DNA of 64,000 bases from Bactrocera neohumeralis (GCF_024586455.1 NC_065919.1:43376839-43440838); one strand, 5' to 3'. Numbered from the stretch's first letter, positions 10,661-22,255 are shown. Notes: generated by a model from the letters alone, not told the origin. Translations and numbers: made by a program.

Positions 10661-12672
10661 TTCTTTTTAGTTTTGGAAACACCTGAAAACCTTTCCCGGA
10701 TTTGAGCCTTGGAAGTTGCGTTACACCTAATCTTAGCCCTGTTTTGTTATATTTCCATTTGAATTCTCGAACTGCTCATAGTGCAGGGCTTTCTTTTATC
10801 TGCAGCATTTGTATCCGTATTTACACATTTATTTAAAAGCTATGGCTTGTCACTTACTTTATCTTGCGCAAATTCTATTCAAACATTTAATTATATGCAA
10901 GTCGCTGTCGCTACAGCTGCTGTGGTTAATTAAAAGCAAACAATGCTCCAAATAAAAACGCATCCAAAATGGGTTGCCACACATGGGCATATACGAATTA
11001 ACCATCCAAGTCGCAAATTAACATGCTCGTACATATATTTAGAGCATATAGAAGCTTAAAGGATAAAAGCAGTGTTGTAAAAGGATAGTTCTTCACCAAC
11101 TGCCGTTTACAACATTAAGTATAAATGCCACAGTATTGCTGAGCTTGTGTGAGTGAGTAGGAGTGCGAGCGGTAAGTGGATTGCCGTAAAGCGCTTTTCG
11201 CATTTTTCATAAAAATGTTTCCCTCCACACACCGCTACTCACGCGCAGTGCATGAAAAAAGCTTCGAAAACAAAAAAAAATGTGGCATCTCTTTTTCGCA
11301 TTTTCCGCTGCCTGTTTTGATTCTCACTCGCTTATTTCGCATTGTAATGAAACAATTAAGTGAGTGAAATTAGGTTAGTACCACAAAGTACGAGAAATTC
11401 CAAAGCAAAGTTAACAAAATTCATCTACATCGACAATAAAATTAAAAAAACTCGCATAAAGTGTAAAAACAAAATTAAAACTACAGCAACAACAAAAAAT
11501 GCGTTTAAATATATACGGCACAATGCATTTGTACCGAGGAGATTGAGGCGCACTTGCAACAGCCTGGGAGCGCATTGCATTTGCAACAATTATATGCGCA
11601 CATAACGGTGCGGGCACACGAGCGCATAGCGGTGCGGCGGGCACGCTAAATAATAGCGAGTGCTTTGGAAAGAGCGCTAGGAATGGGCAAGCGTTGGGCG
11701 GCAGTCGCAGTGTTAAATGTTGCAGCAAGTGAGGGTTAACAAAAAATAACTAAAAGAAGAAAAAAATACGGTAAAATAAAAGCAAACAAAAAGCTGCAAT
11801 TGTGGCAAGCTTGACGGTAATGGCAATTGCATTGTTGTTTTTCGTTGTCGCTTACTTCAACTGCTGTTGGCCTACATTTGTTCTGCTCGGCACTGGGCGC
11901 TTGGAGCGCGATGTATGCGCGGTACGGCCATTGTTGCCATTGTTCGGGCCGTTGTCGCAGTAGACGCGAAATAAAAGGAATGCTGCAATAAAAAGCGCCA
12001 CTTGACCAATTGTGCATTAAGCAATTAAATCGCTTTTATGCAATTTATTGTAGTGCGCATATGCCGGCGCGCATGCATAGCTGGACATCATGTGCACAAG
12101 CAGACACAGTTAGACACAAGTAATGGCAGTGTGCGTAGAAACAGTGCGCAGAAAACAGACATTTCAGTTAGTAGTCCACTATGACCTTTTTGTTTTCTGT
12201 TGTTTTGTTGTTGTTTGATTGCGCAATTACTTGATTTTGTTTTTATTTCAACTTGCCGGCGCATAGCAGCTGCAAATATTTGAAAATCTAACAACAAAAG
12301 CGAAAAGAAACGCAGACGTGACCCATCAATTTGTAACTGCTGTGACAATGGCAACTCTAAAAGTACTGACCTTATTTCAGCGCTTTAATTTGCTCTCATT
12401 TCGTGTGTTTAGAAAACCTGTTAAATTATGTGTGATCTAAAAATTAAAATAGTGAATTTAACTAAGCACATAAATTGACGTAATTGGGGTTTTCTAATAT
12501 GACCCTATAAGTTGCTGTCATAACAAGAGTGTAATGAAAATTTTAAAAGATATTCGAGCAAATAAATAACAGAAAACATGTCACGCATTAAGGGGGTCAT
12601 CCCAAATGACGGTTTTTGATTTTTTGTTTTTTGCATAAATCCAATATGAGCGTTCATAAAATGTGCAAATAA
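10661..12672. other. Unannotated stretch, GC-richer at 11350-12100
   Basis: No supported gene. The part from about 11350 to 12100 is richer in G and C than its surroundings, with CAA-rich and GCGCA-rich tracts like a fly 5' UTR or promoter-proximal region. TATAAAT lies near 11121 and donor-like GTAAGT at 11171, but no exon can be closed with them. A possible terminal motif AAGGGGGTCATCCCAAATG starts near 12589 without a partner that I could find. Confidence 0.3.
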
Positions 12673-12930
12673 ACTTCTTCTTCTTCTTAATAGGCGTAGA
12701 CACCGCTTACGCGATTATAGCCGAGTTAACAACAGCGCGCCAGTCGTTTCTTCTTTTCGCTACGTGTCGAAAAGGGGGGTCTCTCATCCCAGGCTGTGTT
12801 TTCTTTTTCATTGGAATTGTTTTTTACGTGGCGGGTCCCAAACCCAGCGCACAACCCTATGCAGGGGATGTTTCGCCTTCTCACATTAGCTCGCCTTCGA
12901 ACGGATGTTCTTAGGCTACACAGAGGATAC
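12673..12930 (-). mobile_element. RTE-like LINE derivative: 5' UTR joined to 3' end
   Basis: On the minus strand the sequence opens with the LINE 5' leader (CATCCCCTGCATAGGG near 12870, GCGCTGGGTTTGGGACC near 12840, CCTGGGATGAGAGACCC near 12787). It then runs straight into the family's 3' end (ACTGGCGCGCTGTTGTTAAC, then CGCGTAAGCGGTGTCTACGCC and a GAA-rich tail at 12673-12686). All coding sequence is missing. The leader matches 22443-22520 and the tail matches 24575-24642 of the long copy. This is a very short, non-autonomous form. Confidence 0.8.
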
Positions 12931-13341
12931 TTGGTCAAAGATCTTTGAGCCATGTTGAATTTTTGAATGGCGATCAGAGAACTTTCTCAACGTATTTATC
13001 TCCAAAACTAAACTTTTTAAACTGGATGTAGTAGTCAACGAAGTTCTGAAAAACGGTTCCAAACTACGCTTTTTAAACTGGCGTCAACGAATTCTGAAAA
13101 CGATTCAATCGATTGCTTTAAAATTTTATTGGTACATTCACCACACATACGGCTTTCGCCCGGACTAGGATTTTTGAAAAAATAATGAACCGGTTTTTTC
13201 ATAAAAAACTTGTCGGCAATAATCATGAATTTTTGGAATTTAGTCTTTAAAGCATTCAAAGTATTGAGTTTTCGCGATTTGTAGAATTTTTCTAGTTTCA
13301 GCAATAAGCCAACTACCTACAAATTAATGTTTTTATTTCAG
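12931..13341. other. Non-coding stretch with small tandem duplication
   Basis: A segment containing CTTTTTAAACTGG, CAACGAA and TTCTGAAAA occurs twice in diverged form (about 13008-13050 and 13063-13105), which suggests an old tandem duplication. An 89-codon minus-strand open frame (13035-13304) is not recognised and has no supporting signals. Confidence 0.35.
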
Positions 13342-13408
13342 GTTAGCCAGAATACAGGAATCAAGGATGCCGTTTGTTTACCTTTTTTTCATGGCCTCCA
13401 TTGAAGCG
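13342..13408 (+). CDS. Candidate host exon with signal-peptide-like start (ATG at 13367)
   Basis: This 67-bp segment has a strong acceptor (TTTTTATTTCAG ending at 13341) and a full-consensus donor (GCG then GTAAGT at 13409). Inside it, after about 25 bases of leader, an ATG at 13367 in the context CAAGGATG opens MPFVYLFFMASIEA, exactly 14 codons to the exon end (phase 0). The short hydrophobic run suggests the start of a secretory signal peptide; that is inference. It is the only place in the window where I could close both splice sites around a plausible start codon. The next exon was not found and may lie in a distant part of the gene. It could still be a chance match. Confidence 0.35.
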
Positions 13409-13611
13409 GTAAGTCTCGCAATTAATTTTTACACAAAAACATTTAAAACTGCAGCCAAATACTTAATTAATATACAGTCAAAATTTCGAAGATCTATTTT
13501 TTTCTCTTCAATATAAAATATCCGAAAAAGATCTTTAAAAACCTGATGACGACGATTTTATATGATAGTGATAATTTTTAATTTCACACCATAAAAGATA
13601 TTATATTTTTT
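13409..13611. other. AT-rich stretch after the candidate exon
   Basis: It begins with the donor GTAAGTCTCGC and contains no coding signal. If the exon is real, this is intron, and the LINE at 13612-15468 lies inside that intron on the opposite strand. Confidence 0.3.
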
Positions 13612-15468
13612 ATTCTTCTTTTTTGCTGACGTAGACACCGCTTACGCGGTTGTAGCCGAGTTACCAACAACGCGCCAGTCCTTTCTTATTTTCGCTATTT
13701 GACGCCAATTCGAGATTACAAATGCAGCCAGGTCCTTCTTCACCTGATATCTTGATTTACTAAACTATTTAAATGTCGTCGTATATCTCGTACAGCTCAT
13801 CGTTCCACCGACTGCGATACTCGCAGTTGCTAATGTGCAAAGGACCATAAATATTCGGCAAAACCTTTCTCTCGAACACTACTAAGGCCGAATCAACAAA
13901 TGATGTCATTAGCCATGCTTGTGCACCATATAGTAGGAAGGAAATGGTGAGTGACTTATAGAGTTTGGTTTTTATTCTTCGAGAGATGACTTTACTTCTT
14001 AATTGCCTATTCAGCCTAAAGTAGCACCTGTTGGTAAGAATGATTATGCGTTGGATTTCAATGCTGATATTATTATTGGTGTTGATGCTAGTTCCAGGGT
14101 AGACGCAGTTATCTATGACTTCAAGGTTATGGCTGTCAACAGTGACGTGCGAAAGTCTGGAGAAAGCAGAACTAATGACGCGGTGGTTAAGGCCTACAAT
14201 ATCATCGGCGTATGCCACCATCTGTACACTCTTATAGAAGATTGTTCCTTCTCTATTTAACTCTGCAGCTGGTATGGTTTTCTCCAAGAGTAGATGAAGA
14301 GACCGCACGATAGGGAGTCGCCTAGTCTGAAATCTCGTTTGGTATCAAACGGCTGGGAGAGGTCATTCCCGATTCTGACAAAGCTTTTGGTGTTGCTCAA
14401 CGTCAGCTTACATAGCCGTATTAGTTTTGCGGGGATACCAAATTCAGACATCGCGGCATAAAGGCAGCTCCTTTTTGTGCTGCTGAAGGCGGCTTAAAAT
14501 CGACGAAAAGGTGATGTGTGTCGATCTCCATTTTACGTGTCTTTTACAAGATTTAGGCCATGGTGGAAATCTGGTCAATATTAGATTCTCCAGGAGATTA
14601 TGGGGCCCATCCTTTTGGATTTGGCTGAGCACATTTAAATTCCTATTTGTATGCTTTCATCTGACCATATTCTACAAATAAGCTGTAGCCTCCACCTTGT
14701 CATTACTTTCCACAATATTTGAATAGCTCGGCCGACAATCCATCGGCTCCCGCCGCTTTATTTTTTCAGACGGGTAATTGCTACTCAAACTTCATCATGG
14801 TCAGGAAATGAAACGTCTGAATGTTACTGGTTGGGTAGTCAGGTTCGTCATCTCCAGATGTTACAATTTCACTACCGTTCAACAGTATGGAGATGTGTTG
14901 CCTCCATAACTTCAGTATACTCTGAACATCCGCCACTAGATCACCACATTGGGGCCTGCAAGAGTATGTTCCGGTCTTGAAACATTACGTTTGTCGTCGC
15001 ATTATTTCGTAAAATTTCCGAGCATTATCCCTGACAGCCAACTTTTCAGGCCATTAATACTCACTCATTTCGCCTCTTGCTATTTTTTTTTTGAAATGTG
15101 CGTCCGGCTTCCCTCTTCAATTCTCGGTATCTATCCCGTCCCGCTTGTGTTGTGGTCGATCGGAACATTCCGAGGTAGGCTGTCCGCTATCTCCCCACTG
15201 TAACACGACATAATGTGCCACCTCATCGTACCAATTGTTCTTTGTTCGGACTCCTGCGAAGTCTATCAGCCTCAACCCGTTTGGAGAGGTTTAGGTATGG
15301 TAGTTGAATTTTTAAACAGTTGTACCAAACATGTCTTCTTGTCAAACCCGGGCGTTAAAATCGCCAAGCTGAATTTTTACATCGTGGCGAGGGCAGTTTT
15401 TATAAGCGTGCTGCGGTACAAAGTCAACCGCAAGTTTAACCTGTAAGTCTGTAACCTTTATATTAGGT
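13612..15468 (-). mobile_element. RTE-like LINE, long decayed copy
   Basis: From right to left on the minus strand there is an endonuclease remnant (VKIQLGDFNARV near 15360-15390, then NGLRLIDFAGVRTKN near 15245-15285), a deletion, a linker, KNKAAGADGLSAELFKY (about 14715-14765), SEFGIPAKLIRLCKLTLSN (about 14400-14450), VRIGNDLSQPFDTKRDF, the catalytic box VAYADDIVG (about 14195-14220), and KTKLYKSLTISFLLYGAQAW with a FERKV block. The 3' end (13612-13700) carries the CGCTTACGCGG tail region and a GAA-rich terminus. YADD is intact but frameshifts and deletions break the gene. The first leader segment is missing. Confidence 0.85.
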
Positions 15469-16641
15469 ATGATGAGCTATAATAAGTACTGAATCGATTT
15501 TTTATATTTCTGGATATTGATCACAGTAGCAGGAGAGTACATTACACATTAGGGTATCCGTTATTTCCCAAGTTGATTTTTATACCCAAACTTGAACGAA
15601 CACAATCGAGTTCCTATATGGAAAACTTTTTTTATTTAACAAGGTGTCTTCACGCAATTTTTCACGAATTACTGCCTTAAGCAAGGCTACAATATTTGAA
15701 AAAATATTTTAAATCAAACGGGCAATCTAGCTTTGGTACAACCAGTGTTCACTTTTGATATATGGGAAGTGGGCGTGGTTATACAAGTAGTTGCCATTCA
15801 AAATCCCTATTTTAAGCTGAAATCATAACAAGCAGAATGGCCTGCTTTAAATTTCGTGAAGATGTATTATCAAATAAAACAGTTTTCAGCGAGTGAGAGC
15901 TAAGTTTCAATGTATTTAATAACAATCACGCAGATTTTGGTTAGTCTAAAAGGGACCGTGTAGATTATATCACCTTGTATTCTTTCAGACAACTTCCACA
16001 ATCCACATTTGAGATAATACCGACAATCCAACAATGACTGATTAGAACTACAACTATGTAGCGATGATTCTTCTGAATGTAAGAATTTCAAAATACCTCT
16101 TGAAATTTACCTACGATGAGCAGAAACTTTGATCTAAAAATTCTGAAAAAGCATTGATATCGATTTAATAACAGTATGCTATTACATACTAGAATCTGTT
16201 TAAGCCCACAATCACTTTTTCTTTAATAGTCTGCGTTATCATTACCACCCAAGTGTTTGAAGTTCTTGTAATCTTCACAAAATTGATTAGATTAGATTCT
16301 AAGCACAATTAAAAAATTTGGAAAATGACAATTAAAAACAATTATTTTCACTTAAACCATATACTTTGATTAACGGAAAATGTTATACAGCTTCTAAAAG
16401 AATCGCTTTGAAAAAAATTTACCATTTATTGTAATTAATTTTATTTTGCCTCCAATTTTGTGAAATTTCGTAAAAAACTTTTGGTAAATTTAATTAATTC
16501 GAAAATAACATTAATTAAGAATATATTGCAACTTCATAATTTTTATAAAAACAAACAAAAACTGTGGTAAAAAAATTTATAGCGGCTGGAAGCGATAACT
16601 TTTCACGAACGAATTAATTAAATAATCGTATGTGATGTAAA
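15469..16641. other. AT-rich non-coding stretch
   Basis: No gene is supported. Around 15765-15785 a phrase GGGAAGTGGGCGTGGTTAT resembles the GGGCGTGG boxes of repeat family A, so an old diverged repeat may cover about 15570-15890; its limits are unclear. Confidence 0.35.
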
Positions 16642-16643
16642 TA

Positions 16644-17543
16644 CAAGGTATGTTTCAAAGTAAACAGTAATTAAAAAAGAAACGGAACAAATGGTTTTTT
16701 CTGCAAAACCAGGTCATTTTATTCAAAATAGTCTCTTTCTGCTTCAATACAGCTTTTTGCACGGTCCAAAGCATGTCGAAGCATGTGTTTTAGCCCGTTG
16801 GCCGGTATGGCCGCCAGTGTGCCGGTGCAAGCCTTTTGAACAGCCTCTACGTCCACATAAGGCTTTCCTTTCATGGGAAAATGCATTTTTCCGAAAAGGA
16901 AGAAGTTGCACGGTGCCATATCAAGGGAATACGAGGAGTGGTTAATGGTTAGATTGGCCCTTCGAATGTTTGGTTCTGAGCATTTTTTGGTCGTCAGTCA
17001 ATTTGTGCGGAACAAACCTTGCACACACCTTTCGTAAGCCTAAATGTTCTGTCAAAATGCGATAAACCGCTGTTTTGGAGATGATCAATTCCATTTCCAT
17101 AAATTTCAATGATGATTTCGGCTGATTTTTGATGAATTCACGCACAGTTTCGATGGAATTTCTGGTGATCACGGATTTTGTTTGGCCCACATGTTGATCG
17201 TCATTTATGTCCTCACGACTTTTGAAAACATTGAAACCACCCGTGCACTCTGCTATGAGATAGGCAATCAACGACATAAACTTGTTTCATCAATTGAAAC
17301 GTTTCGGTAAAAGTTTTACCAATTCTAAAACAAAATTTAATGTTGGCTCTTTGTTCGAAGCTCATTTTCGCACCAATAACACAATCATACTGACACTTAA
17401 AGCTTAATAACTTCACTTCTATTCAATGAAATGTCATGAAATTCTCACTGAACAATCGATATAGATACAAGATTCTAACGCACCAGTCGACATATAGGTG
17501 GCGCTAAATTCAAAAAGTCCTGTTTACTTTGGAAAGCACCTTG
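16644..17543 (-). mobile_element. Mariner family B, 900-bp deletion derivative with TIRs and TA duplication
   Basis: Both ends are present: CAAGGTATGTTTCAAAGT on the left and, reverse-complemented, CAAGGTGCTTTCCAAAGT on the right, each flanked by TA. On the minus strand the N-terminal DNA-binding part reads MSFEQRANIKFCFRIGKTF, then SIETVREFIKNQPKSSL, LGLRKVCARFVPHKLTDDQK. After RTKHSKGQSN it jumps to LTINHSSYSLDMAPCNFFLF and ends LDRAKSCIEAERDYFE. The segment with catalytic residues D1 and D2 is deleted, and the third catalytic position is Asn in CNFFLF. The copies at 36826-37365 and 39876-40814 share the junction region. Confidence 0.9.
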
Positions 17544-17545
17544 TA

Positions 17546-18867
17546 GCTTTAATTCATATTTGGCATATCAAGAATTGTGAAACCTTAGCTCATGCACTTA
17601 TGTACTTATGCACTTATATTATATTAGCTTATCTGTTTTTTATTAAAATTAACAATGTGGTTATTCAGCAGCAATCATTTAATGTGGTCCTTAATTGAAG
17701 CATATACATATTTTATATTGCATTGCGTTTTTGTCATAAATACATGAAACTTTCTGAGCCCAAACAACAAAATTTGCTGAAGCAATTGATTTCTGTAGTA
17801 AATAGTTCACTTTTCTAGATAGCTTCTACGGACTCAGGTAAAACTTGTATCCTTATCACAGGGGAATAGTTTGTTATATTATACTATATTTATATATCGG
17901 CTCAATGGCTATACTAGTGTAGTTTGTCAAGAGATGGTAATGTAATTATTACTATTATTAATATTTCAAGTTTATTAAGTATGCATGTTATACATTTGGG
18001 AAGGTATTCGCAAAGATACGTATGTGTAAGTCCACTAGCCTTTCTAGAACCTTTAGTATGAAAACGGTGAGATTTTAGTTATAAAGTATATTGTGTTATC
18101 GTGAGTTATTCTGCCTGATTTTGAGAGAAACATACCTTCATAATAATTTTGAAAAAGGGTAATATAAGCAACAGTATTTTTTCAGTGTGGTTTAAAGCCA
18201 CTTTAAAAGCTCTGCAGGCTGTGTGGGGCACTAGCGCACATATACATATGTACATTCCATTCCACCCAGATAAAATTTCCATTAGCCAACCAATACACTC
18301 AGCTTAATTTGTAATGTGTTTTATAATATTTTAAATACGACACAATTAATGTTTATATATAGTTGTACGTAAATTCTTTAAAAGAAAAAATGCAATTTAT
18401 ATTTTTTTCTGTCTAAACCCGAAACATTTCTTTCACATATCATCGAAATAAAATAAATGATATTTATTTTTTTAGAAGTAAAAAATGGCGACAAATTAAT
18501 TTTCGCCGATTACCGAATGTGAAAGGCATACAGAAGCGGATAGTTGAATGAACAAAACATTTACCTGCGTAGATATGTTTAAAATTATCACGTTTTAAAT
18601 TAATAAATTACCATAATCAATAGCAATTGCATATTAGAGTTAAAGTGTATTAAGAATAACAAAAACAAAGCAGTAACAAAAGGTGTCAATAAACAATTGA
18701 CGGTTTTGTCGTTTTAATTTATGGTTCTCTCACAGAGATATCACTAAAACACATTCATCGTTTTCAAAGAAATATTTTTCAATATCAAACACTCACTTTA
18801 AAAATTATAAAATTGATTTATATATTTATAAATATAGATTTATGCCACGAAGTAGAATCTATTGGCG
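17546..18867. other. AT-rich non-coding stretch
   Basis: No gene, RNA gene or recognised transposon is supported here. A small inverted pair (GTGGTTTAAAGCCAC) lies near 18188. Confidence 0.4.
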
Positions 18868-19330
18868 TTCGTGAATATATCTTGTCAATATGAAAGTTGT
18901 CAAATGAACTTGATTCCGATCGTTCAGTTTGTATGGCAGCTATACGCTATAGCCAACCGAACTGAACATTTTCTTCGGAAAAATAATATATACCAAATTT
19001 CGTGAATATATCTTGTCAAATGTGAAAGTTTTCCATACAAGCATTTGATTCCGATCGTTATAGTGGTCCGATATCGGCCGTTCCGACAAATGAGCAGCTT
19101 CTTGAGGAGAAAATGACGTTTGCAAAATATCAAAACGATATCTGAAGAACTGAGGGACTAGTTCGTATATATACAGACAGACAGACAGACGGACAGACAG
19201 ACGAACATGGCTAAATCGACTCGGCTCGACATACTGATCATTTATATATATTCTTTATAGGGTCTCCGACGATTCCTTCTGGGTGTTACAAACTTCGTGA
19301 CAAACTTAATATACCCTGTTCAGGGTATAA
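18868..19330 (+). repeat. Dispersed non-coding repeat family B, copy 1
   Basis: The diagnostic parts are GATTCCGATCGTTCAGTTTG, GTGGTCCGATATCGGC (about 19063-19080), GACAAATGAGCAGCTTCTTG, a GACA/GACG tetranucleotide block (about 19170-19206) followed by ATGGCTAAATCGACTCGGCT, and a terminal palindrome TATACCCTG-TT-CAGGGTATA (19310-19329). Related copies lie at 34229-34757, 45585-46421 and 49312-49835. The 5' hairpin of the family is missing or too diverged here. I could not assign it to a named transposon class. Confidence 0.7.
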
Positions 19331-19432
19331 TTACCATCATATTTTTAAGAGAGCGCTGACTTCGGCATTTGCTTAGGGCGGTGAATTGTCTCGGGCCGGC
19401 CCTGGAATTATATATATGTACAAATAAATAAT

Positions 19433-19575
19433 CAGGATGACGAAACGAGTTAAATTCCGGCCTGTCTGAATGTCCGTAGTGCAAGCAGTACTTGAGAAAA
19501 AATTAAGATATCGTCATGAAACATGGCATACTCGTATGTGTTTCATAGAGGTTGGCATTGCAAAGGAGCGGACAT
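19433..19575 (+). repeat. Ancient family A repeat fragment
   Basis: This is a diverged match to the start of family A: GATGACGAAACGAGTTAAATT, TCCGGCCTGTCTGAATGTCC, then GCAAGCAGTACTTGAG and TTAAGATATCGTCATGAAAC. These parallel the CCGGATGTCTGTCTGTCC, GCAAGCTGTAACTTGAG and GAGATATCATGATGA parts of the copies at 28457, 62289 and 63677. It is much older than those copies. Confidence 0.6.
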
Positions 19576-19735
19576 GTTATAAAATGTTAAGAAATAATAT
19601 CCAGTAATAAAGCTAATGAAAAATAATCGCTTCTGTTCCTCAATAAAAAAGGTCAGTACATATCCAAGAGCGAATTTACCTTAGCCGTTATTAAAAAAGT
19701 AAACCTAAAATGAAACTACATACATATATCTTGAT

Positions 19736-21538
19736 AAGTTGAGAGATGAAAGTGTGAAATGCCTATTTGAAAGTGAAATTAATGAACAAATAAATGATAT
19801 CCCATCAGGAAGTGCAGAAAGTATATGTAGCGACGTAAAAGAGATAATTTGTACTACAGCAAAAAAATCTCTTGGTGTAGATAAGAAAGAAAATAATAAA
19901 AATCATTGGATTACAGATGACATATTAAAACTAATAAGTAAACGCCGGGAATATAAAAATAAAAACATTGAGATGTATCGACAACTGAATAGAGAAATAA
20001 GATATTTATATGATCCGTAATGCAAAAACAAATTGGATAAACAATAAATGCCAAGAAATTGAAAGATTACAATTTTTACATGATATCTGCCATTTACACA
20101 AAAAATTGAAAGAGGCCACAGGTATTCATCGTAAAAATCCGCCCTCAATCCATATAAATGAAAACAATGAAGTAGTATTTGACATAAATTAAAAGAAAAG
20201 TATATGGAAGAAATATATTGAGAACGTTTTTTCGGATGGCAGTAGATTGAACCCGAACCTTCATCTCCATCACAGACCAACTGTGCTCAATGAGCAAGAC
20301 GCAATTTGGCTTTAGAGAAGGTCTTGGAACACGCGAGGCATTGTTCCATATACAAGATTGGGTTCAAAACTGTAAAGATGTCCAAAAACATGTATTTTTA
20401 TATTTTATTGATTATGAGAAAGCTTTCGACACCATTAAACACGATAAACTTATGGAAATTCTTCATTCTATGGGAGTAGATGACAAAGAGATTCGTTGCA
20501 TAAGAAATCTATATTGACATTAAACTGTCAATGATGCTTACCATTGGCGATATAACCGAAGAAATATTTATTTCACGAGGTGTAAGACAAGGATGCATTC
20601 TGTCACCCTTGTTATTTAACATATATTACCAGTAAACCAGTATTGATCAAAGTGTGAAAGTGAACGGTATTTTCATCAATATATACACTACTCTTATTGC
20701 CGATAGCTTGATTGGATTACAAGAACTTGTAAACCGAGTTAACTTATGTAGTGACGAATATGGCCTACGCATTAACATAAACAAGGCGAAGTATATGATT
20801 ATTAGTCGGAAAAACATATACAATGACACACACCTCATGATTAACAATATGCCCATCGAAAGAGTTAAAAATTTCAAGTACCTTGGTTGTCAGATCAATG
20901 AAAATTGGGATGATTGTAAAGAAATAAAATGTCGAATCTAATTTGTGCGAACAACTTTTCTCAAATACAAAAACATATTATGTAGTCATGACCTCAACAT
21001 CACAACCAAAATACGTTTTTTAAAATGCTATGATTGGTCAGTGCTTCTCAATACCATGGAAACGTGGACTCTAAAAATCAAAGATATGAACAAGCTAGAA
21101 TCCTTCGAGCTATGGCTTATTGCGTATAGAAGAATCCTGAAAATCCCATGGACAGATAGAGGTACAATCAGTGAAGTTTTGAGAAGAGCCTACCTGGGAC
21201 ATATTATGAGGTACTCTAAGTATGAGCTCCTACAATTAATTATCCAAGGAAAAGTTGAAGTAAAACGGGGTATTGGCCGTAAAAAAAATTTCGTGGCTTC
21301 GAAACATTCGACTATGGACAGGAATCCAGAACGTTGGCAACCTTATAGATGTGGCGAGAGACAGAGAGAAATATGCTATGATAATTAAAAACCTGTGATT
21401 TTTTAATATACAAAAGATATATTTAACATGTACGCATTATATTATTATGTTATTATTAATCTTATTAATATTGTATATATAATTAAATGTTATATGTTCA
21501 CCAATTGTCGAATACGAATTGGCAAATAAAGAAGAAGA
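19736..21538 (+). mobile_element. AT-rich LINE with endonuclease-RT type polyprotein, decayed
   Basis: The plus strand keeps, in order, a linker region (NNKNHWITDDILKLISKRRE near 19895; NWINNKCQEIERLQ near 20030), RT entry KTQFGFREGLGTREALF (about 20296), motif A FLYFIDYEKAFDTIKHD (about 20395-20450), motif B RGVRQGCILSPLLFNIY (about 20577-20627), then ADSLIGLQELVNRVN, FKYLGCQINENW, and the C-terminal KIPWTDRGTISEVLRR and YLGHIMRYSKYELLQLI. The expected YADD box before TLIADS is deleted (the frame reads INIYTTLIADS). The 3' end is AATTGGCAAATAAAGAAG. It is much more AT-rich than the other LINEs here and belongs to a different family. Confidence 0.85.
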
Positions 21539-21786
21539 TGGGTAAAGCTAAATGAATCCTAAATGAGATAGGCTAAATATATGTCTAGTAACACACTACA
21601 ATGTTTAATGTCTTCAGAAGCTCCAAATACAAAGTACACGTTTTCGGCGTTGTCTCTTCAAAGTTAAAATGTTATTAATAAGCTTCGAAATTTTTCTTAA
21701 GTCAGTTTTCGTCAGTACGAGGATCATAGCTATCACCTTCTCTCGCTTCACTTCAGAAATTTTTACAAGTCTGAAGTAAACACTAA

Positions 21787-22255
21787 TGCCTGATTTCACT
21801 GTCCATACTTAAGTTGTGCGTAAGATGAAACAGAAAAATAGTGTTTTACAGTTCATACTTAAGTTATGCTTAAGTACTAAAAATGGGAGACTTAAGCAGT
21901 GCTGAAGTAACAGCTGATTTTTGTTTTGAATTTTCAGTTATTTGTTAAAAGAAGAATAATAAGAAATAAGAAATTAGTTTTTGGGAAAAAATATGGAAAC
22001 GGATTGGGATTTCCACCAGTTCCAATAAGTGCTCCGACTCGCTAGCGGTGAAATTCAGGGTTCTTTTGTTGTTTTCATCCATTTTCGATATAACTTTCCT
22101 CGCAAATTTATGTATTGTTTGGATGACATTTGTAAAACATATGTTGAAATTAAGCATTGACTGTAAAACGCAAACGACTACTCAGTCTGCAACTTAGCTT
22201 GCTTAGTCACGATTTTATTTGGGCACAACTTAAGTATGGACTGTGAAACCGGCCA
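21787..22255. mobile_element. PIF/Harbinger-like MITE (469 bp) with TAA target duplication
   Basis: The ends form inverted repeats: TTTCACTGTCCATACTTAAG on the left, and on the right GGACTGTGAAACCGGCCA, reverse complement TGGCCGGTTTCACAGTCC. TAA flanks both sides (21784-21786 and 22256-22258), which fits the 3-bp TWA duplication of PIF/Harbinger elements. A second diverged copy of the end motif (CAGTTCATACTTAAGTTATG) lies at 21850-21869. On the minus strand, MDENNKRTLNFTASESEHLL (about 22020-22085) resembles the start of a Myb/SANT-like accessory protein of this superfamily, which suggests the MITE kept a piece of that gene. Confidence 0.75.

Noticed and set aside
10858..10920. Minus-strand segment with GTAAGT donor and CCACAG acceptor
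   Set aside because: All three frames contain stops, and the donor is preceded by AAA; at best non-coding, so not annotated.
13035..13304. 89-codon minus-strand frame with SPGESRMCGECTNK
   Set aside because: Not recognised as any family. It overlaps a tandem-duplicated segment and has no start or splice support.
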